Assembly: GCF_000613865.1 (NCBI RefSeq)
Contig: NZ_BAJU01000012.1
Span: 1 to 64,000 of the forward strand
Source of the DNA: Acetobacter okinawensis JCM 25146
GTDB lineage: Bacteria > Pseudomonadota > Alphaproteobacteria > Acetobacterales > Acetobacteraceae
Direction: 5' to 3'
Length of the DNA stretch: 64,000 bases
The position numbers and the translations under genes were made by a program. Under the pieces are notes generated by a model that saw only the letters and a list, made by a program, of their open reading frames with translations, was not told the DNA's origin and searched no databases. This document shows positions 59,723-64,000 of the stretch, piece after piece; the first letter of the stretch is position 1; every line of letters begins with the position of its first letter.

Positions 59723-61096
59723 CTAGCCCGGCGTCAGAACCGGAAAAGCGATGCTGAAGCACGTACCCCTGCCATCTGGGCCGCTTTCTATCCTCACCTG
59801 CGCATCATGCAGGTGCGCAATGGCGCAAACAAGGCTTAACCCCAGACCACTGCCGGGCACATGCCGGCTTTTGTCCGAACGATAGAAGCGCGAGAGCACG
59901 CTCTGCCGTTCCTCCGGGGCAATACCCGTACCCGTATCTGTGACGACCAGCATGACCGCATCATCTTTTTGTTGCACATCCAATACAATACTCCCCCCTT
60001 CAGGGGTAAATTTGATGGCGTTGTCAACCAGATTGGCCAGAAGTTCGATCAAAAGATGCCGGTCACCCCACACAGGCCCCTCCGCTGCGGAGGGAAGTGC
60101 CTGTAATTTTTTATCTTCCATTTCGGCAATGGGTTCGTACAGATCGAACACATCATCCATCAACTCGCGCAGCCTGACCTGAGCAAAACCCGCCATACGG
60201 CGGCTGTTCTCGATCTCTGCAATCCGGAGCAGGGCGGTAATAATGCCTAGGCACTGGTCCAGATCATCCACCGCCCGGCTTATGGCGGCCTCAAGCTGCT
60301 CCGGGTTGCGCTCGCCCGACTGGGCGCGCTCAAGCTTTGCCCGCATGCGCGAGAGCGGGGTGCGCAGGTCATGCGCAATATCGTTACCCACAGCGCGCAT
60401 GCCATCCATCAGATGTTCCAGCCGGTCGAGCATGCGGTTCACGCTCCCGGCCAGTCGCTCCAGATCATCCCGTTCCTTGTTGGCGGGCAGACGTTCATGA
60501 ATATCCCCCGCCATAATGCGGTCTATGGCCTCGTGCATTTCCTTCACGCGGGAGAGTGCGCGGTGACTGAGCGCCACCCCCAAGAACAGCGCGAACAGGA
60601 AAGTCGGCACCGCCGCGACCAGCATGGCGTGACGGAGCATCAGCTTTTGCTCCGCCAGCAGATGAAAACTCCGCCCCAGCACCAGAATGGTATGGTCTGG
60701 CAGGGTTACGGCCAGCAGGCGCAGAGGGTAGGCGGCCCCTTCCTCGGGGTAAATATCGATGTTGTGCGGCTTGCCGTCCGCCTTGAGCCCACGTGGCCAT
60801 GTATGCAGGTCACCCGCAATCAGCGCATGTCCTGCATCAAACAGCCCCGCACTGTTGATAATCAGCCGCAGGTCATCCGTCGCACGACGGCGGATAACAT
60901 ATTCCAGATGTTCGGGAGACATCTGGGCCAACAGTTCCGCCTCCCCTTGCAGCAGTTCGGTGGAGCGGCGGGATTCCACCGCCTCCATCTGGGCATAAAC
61001 CAGACCAAACTGCATCAGCATGACACCGGCCATGGCCGCCAGCGCCATAAGAGTGATCCTGAATGTGGCTGTCCGGAAAACCTCAGTCAGAAACAC
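59723..61096 (-). CDS. Sensor histidine kinase
   Basis: A 457-residue inner-membrane sensor. TM1 is at about 12-35, the periplasmic sensor region at about 36-156, and TM2 at about 157-178 (MLVAAVPTFLFALFLGVALS). HAMP follows, then the HisKA box VGNDIAHDLRTPLSRM with phospho-acceptor His242. ATP-binding motifs are N-box NLVDNAIKFTPEG, G1 DTGTGIAP and G2 GSGLGLSLV. The GTG start at 61096 overlaps the regulator stop. It probably controls the adjacent RND pump. Confidence 0.9.
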   Translation of the reverse strand: MFLTEVFRTATFRITLMALAAMAGVMLMQFGLVYAQMEAVESRRSTELLQGEAELLAQMSPEHLEYVIRRRATDDLRLIINSAGLFDAGHALIAGDLHTWPRGLKADGKPHNIDIYPEEGAAYPLRLLAVTLPDHTILVLGRSFHLLAEQKLMLRHAMLVAAVPTFLFALFLGVALSHRALSRVKEMHEAIDRIMAGDIHERLPANKERDDLERLAGSVNRMLDRLEHLMDGMRAVGNDIAHDLRTPLSRMRAKLERAQSGERNPEQLEAAISRAVDDLDQCLGIITALLRIAEIENSRRMAGFAQVRLRELMDDVFDLYEPIAEMEDKKLQALPSAAEGPVWGDRHLLIELLANLVDNAIKFTPEGGSIVLDVQQKDDAVMLVVTDTGTGIAPEERQSVLSRFYRSDKSRHVPGSGLGLSLVCAIAHLHDAQVRIESGPDGRGTCFSIAFPVLTPG

Positions 61097-61796
61097 GCAG
61101 CTGGAACCCTGTACCGCGAATGCTCTGGATCAAGGGTTCCTCCCCCGGCGCATCAACCTTCCTGCGCAGTTTGCCTATGTGCACGTCAACAAGGTTGGTG
61201 CGCGGGATAAAGCGGTATTGCCAGACATCTTCCAGCAACATTGAACGGGTCAAAACCTGACCGGGCCTGCGCATGAGGTATTCGAGCAGCCGGAACTCAC
61301 GCGGCAGCAGATCAACCTCGCGCCCATCACGCCAGACGCGGCGCTCGATCAGGTCCATTTCCAGCGGGCCAGCGCTCAGTTTGGTATTGCGCGTATCATC
61401 CGGTCGCCTGAGCAGGGCCTCAATACGGGCGACCAGTTCCTCCATGGCAAAAGGCTTGGTCAGGTAGTCATCCCCCCCAGCCTTAAGCCCCGTTACGCGG
61501 TCATCCACCGCAGACAGGGCTGAGAGAACCAGAACAGGGATGCGAATCCCCTGCTGGCGCATGGTTTCTATAACTGACAGGCCATCACACCCGGGTAAAA
61601 GCCGGTCTACCACCATCACATCGGCCTCTCCCTTCAGGGCCGCATCAAGCCCGGCATTGCCGGTTTCCTCATGATGGACGTTAAAGCCGCGACCGGTCAG
61701 CTCGCCCACAATTTCCTCGGCAATCCTGCCGTCATCTTCGACAAGGAGAACCGTCCGCCCTGCCAGAAAAGGGGGAAGTGTGTCGTCTTCAGCCAT
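61083..61796 (-). CDS. OmpR/PhoB-family response regulator
   Basis: A two-domain regulator of about 237 residues. The receiver has the acidic pair ED at 20-22, phospho-acceptor Asp64 in VVDRLLPG and the conserved KPF. The winged-helix part contains LLPREFRLLEYLMRRPGQVL and TNLVDVHIGKLRRKV. I chose ATG 61796 because AGAGGA stands five bases before it; an earlier ATG at 61814 lacks such a site. It is co-transcribed with the kinase, and rmuC lies just upstream. Confidence 0.88.
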   Translation of the reverse strand: MAEDDTLPPFLAGRTVLLVEDDGRIAEEIVGELTGRGFNVHHEETGNAGLDAALKGEADVMVVDRLLPGCDGLSVIETMRQQGIRIPVLVLSALSAVDDRVTGLKAGGDDYLTKPFAMEELVARIEALLRRPDDTRNTKLSAGPLEMDLIERRVWRDGREVDLLPREFRLLEYLMRRPGQVLTRSMLLEDVWQYRFIPRTNLVDVHIGKLRRKVDAPGEEPLIQSIRGTGFQLRVSD

Positions 61797-61817
61797 GACT
61801 GTCCTCTCACTCATACT

Positions 61818-63089
61818 CTATTGTGTTGCAGCCCCGTCCTTCACATGGCCACTAAATTCAATTTCAGACTCTTCGCCCTCATCTTCCGCAGCAACCGGAT
61901 TATCCAGTTCCTTCAACCTGCGTGTGACCACTCTGGTCCGCCGTCTGGCCTCTTCAATGGAGAAGGACATAGCCTGCGCATTGCGCGCGAGCTTGTCCAG
62001 CACTGCATCCATTTTCAGCATTTCCTGCCGCGTGGCGCCCAGCAGCCGGGCAATGCTCTCTGTCCGCTCTTCCAGCGCAAGGGTCACATAACCCAGATGA
62101 ATCGTGCGGAGCATGGCGGGCATAAGCGCAGGCCCCATGACCATGACCCGGAACTGCCGCCCCACATCATCAATCAACCCCGGAATGCGGGCTACCTCCG
62201 TATAAAGCCCGTCGGTTGGCAGATACAGCACGGCAAACTCCACCGTTGCAGGAGGCTGTATATATTTGGTGGCAATTTTACGTGCTTCAACCCGCACGGT
62301 GTTTTCCAGCGATTTGCGGGCGGCCTTTTCCCCCACCACATCGCCTTCCTCTGCTGCGTTCAGCAGTTTTTCATACGCTTCGGTCGGGAACTTGCTATCC
62401 ACCGGCATAAGCGGCGGGGTCTGGGTTTTGACCGGCATGCGTATGGCAAACTCCACCACATCGTTCCCCGGCCCAAGCCTGACATTACTCTCATACGTCC
62501 CCGGTGGCAGCACATCGTCCAAAATGGCGCGGAGCTGCGCCTCCCCCCAGCCCCCACGGGTTTTAACATTGCTGAACAGCCGCTTGAGGTCACTGATCTG
62601 GGCAGTCATGGCGCGGACCTCGCCCATGGCCTTCTGCATGGCGGTAAACTGCTCCAGCACCCGCTGAAACGACGAGTGCATCTGCCGCTCGACTGCTTCG
62701 TGCAGCTGCTCGGTTACGGCGTGGCGGATGGCGGACAACTGCTGTGCAGACGCCTCCGCCATGTTGCGCAAAGCCTCGGACTGGGCGGCGCGGGCCTCCG
62801 CCTGCTCGCGCCCAAGGCTGCCGGACAGGCTGCCGAGCTGCTCGGCCAGTTCCGCACGCATGCGCTCTAGCCGCTCGCCGAATGCACGCTCCATGTTGTT
62901 GATGACGGTCCTCTGGGCAGACGAATCAGCCCGCGCGGTCGCAGCCTCACGCTCCATCATCACGTACAGCCGCGCCAGCATATCGCTATCCGCACCTGTC
63001 GCGGGCGGCCTGCGCAGCACACAGGCCAGAACCACCCCCAGCAAAAGAGCCGCAAGTGCCACACCTACAAGAACAATTACAGAACCCAT
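61818..63089 (-). CDS. rmuC: RmuC family DNA recombination protein
   Basis: About 423 residues. An N-terminal membrane anchor (SVIVLVGVALAALLLGVVLA) is followed by a long coiled coil at about 45-170. The RmuC nuclease-like domain follows with VKTRGGWGEAQLRAILDDVL, PVDSKFPTEAYEKLL and the VEFAVLYLPTDGLYTEV strand. The family limits short-inversion recombination in E. coli. ATG 63089 gives the membrane anchor directly; the longer frame adds a non-conserved leader. It ends 22 bp before the regulator and may share its transcript. Confidence 0.88.
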   Translation of the reverse strand: MGSVIVLVGVALAALLLGVVLACVLRRPPATGADSDMLARLYVMMEREAATARADSSAQRTVINNMERAFGERLERMRAELAEQLGSLSGSLGREQAEARAAQSEALRNMAEASAQQLSAIRHAVTEQLHEAVERQMHSSFQRVLEQFTAMQKAMGEVRAMTAQISDLKRLFSNVKTRGGWGEAQLRAILDDVLPPGTYESNVRLGPGNDVVEFAIRMPVKTQTPPLMPVDSKFPTEAYEKLLNAAEEGDVVGEKAARKSLENTVRVEARKIATKYIQPPATVEFAVLYLPTDGLYTEVARIPGLIDDVGRQFRVMVMGPALMPAMLRTIHLGYVTLALEERTESIARLLGATRQEMLKMDAVLDKLARNAQAMSFSIEEARRRTRVVTRRLKELDNPVAAEDEGEESEIEFSGHVKDGAATQ

Positions 63090-63282
63090 GCCCTGTTGTG
63101 TCTTATGTTCCTGCCAAGGGCAAGCACCCCCCACGCCTGTTTTTGAACAAAAAACCGGGTTGGCACGCAACATCTCTCATGACGCGCACGTAATGACAGG
63201 CGTGGCATGGTAATGATACTACCCTTGTCCACGGTGCCTTGTTCACCACCACAACAAAAAGCCCAGGAACGGAGAGCACAGC

Positions 63283-64000
63283 TTGAACACGGCACAACGC
63301 ATTCGCGGTATTCTGGCAGGATCCGCCGGAAACCTGCTCGAATATTTTGACTGGTACGTCTATTCCTCCTTCACCATCTATTTTGCCCATGCGTTTTTTC
63401 CTCACGGCAGCCCTACGGCGGAACTGCTTAATGCCGCAGCGGTGTTTGCCGTGGGTTTTTTCATGCGGCCTATTGGTGGGTGGCTGCTGGGCATGGCGGC
63501 GGACCGCTACGGACGGCGCAAGGCGCTGACCTTTTCTGTTCTGGCTATGTGTTTTGGTTCATTGGCTATTGCCCTATGCCCTACATACGAACAGATCGGG
63601 GTTGTCGCACCAGTTATTCTTGTGCTCGCACGGCTGGTGCAGGGCCTGAGCCTTGGGGGAGAATACGGTGCATCGGCCACCTATCTGGCCGAAGTTTCTA
63701 CCCCGCAGCACCGGGGCTTCTGGTCCGGTTTTCTCTACGTCACGCTGGTCATGGGGCAGTTGCTGGCGCTATGCGTGCTGCTGGTCATGCAATACGTGTT
63801 TTTAACCCCCGAGCAGATTGCAAACTGGGGCTGGCGCATTCCCTTCCTGATCGGGGCATGTGGCGCGGTGCTGGTGTTCTGGCTCCGCCGCCAGATGGTG
63901 GAAAGCGAAAGCTTTGAAAACACCAGCAAAAAACAGACCAAAGGTGGCGTACGCGTTATGCTCGCGCATTGGCCATCCGTCCTGCGGGTCTGTGGGTTGA
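63283..64000 (+). CDS. MFS transporter, metabolite:H+ symporter family, cut by window edge
   Basis: The N-terminal 239 codons of an MHS-family carrier, a group that imports organic acids and osmolytes. TTG 63283 is preceded by GGAG at eight bases and gives NTAQRIRGILAGSAGNLLEY. FDWYVYSSFTIYFA in TM1, GWLLGMAADRYGRRKALTFS (motif A) and VQGLSLGGEYGASATYLAEV are typical of KgtP/ProP-like carriers. The frame stays open at base 64000. The substrate is unknown. Confidence 0.85.
   Translation, partial: MNTAQRIRGILAGSAGNLLEYFDWYVYSSFTIYFAHAFFPHGSPTAELLNAAAVFAVGFFMRPIGGWLLGMAADRYGRRKALTFSVLAMCFGSLAIALCPTYEQIGVVAPVILVLARLVQGLSLGGEYGASATYLAEVSTPQHRGFWSGFLYVTLVMGQLLALCVLLVMQYVFLTPEQIANWGWRIPFLIGACGAVLVFWLRRQMVESESFENTSKKQTKGGVRVMLAHWPSVLRVCGL

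Overview
The window looks like a chromosomal segment of an acetic acid bacterium (Acetobacteraceae, Alphaproteobacteria; genus not resolved). The reasons are a fairly GC-rich composition, a CcrM-type GANTC methylase paired with rnhB, alphaproteobacterial-style ribosomal proteins, and several TTG/GTG starts. I saw no insertion sequence, prophage, CRISPR array, tRNA or rRNA.

Layout. (1) 1-9.1 kb: cca and a DUF1285 gene on the minus strand, divergent from a plus-strand MoxR / DUF58 / BatA-DUF4159 / VWA-GATase-like / exported ankyrin-like cluster, a Bat-like membrane module. (2) 9.1-11.3 kb, minus: ccrM, rnhB and a CsbD-like membrane-anchored protein, with four GANTC sites packed upstream of rnhB-ccrM. 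(3) 11.4-22.3 kb, plus: a DHA2-type MFS exporter, then a complete MdtABC-like RND efflux operon with its own NodT-type outer-membrane lipoprotein. (4) 22.3-25.6 kb, minus: two small membrane proteins and an SsuABC/TauABC-type ABC importer. (5) 25.6-53.4 kb, minus: one uninterrupted translation/transcription block in the order rplK-A-J-L, rpoB-C, rpsL-G, tuf, the S10 and spc operons, secY, adk, rpsM-K, rpoA, rplQ. It carries terminators after rpoC and rplQ. (6) 53.5-63.1 kb, minus: rmuC, an OmpR-type regulator, a sensor kinase, and a second tripartite RND pump (permease, adaptor, outer-membrane factor) that runs straight towards rplK. (7) The start of an MHS-type MFS transporter runs off the right edge.

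The most important property for any user is that the sequence carries about 22 single-base indels inside genes. They hit indispensable genes (rpoB, rpoC, rpsE, rpsJ, rpsL, rplA) as well as the efflux, ABC and MoxR/DUF58 genes. Restoring one base at each site gives normal-length proteins every time, so these are most likely sequencing or assembly errors rather than real pseudogenes. Such genes are given here as single CDS features with the indel site stated.

No clearly new system is visible. The best leads are the GANTC cluster before rnhB-ccrM, the low-complexity Ser/Gly/Thr insertions shared by two proteins of the first RND operon, the 16-bp perfect hairpin between rplL and rpoB, the efflux operon sitting directly upstream of rplK, and the absence of fusA between rpsG and tuf. 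No gene-free stretch exceeds about 300 bases; the two longest (about 285 bases each) are the rplJ leader and the rpsL leader, both described.
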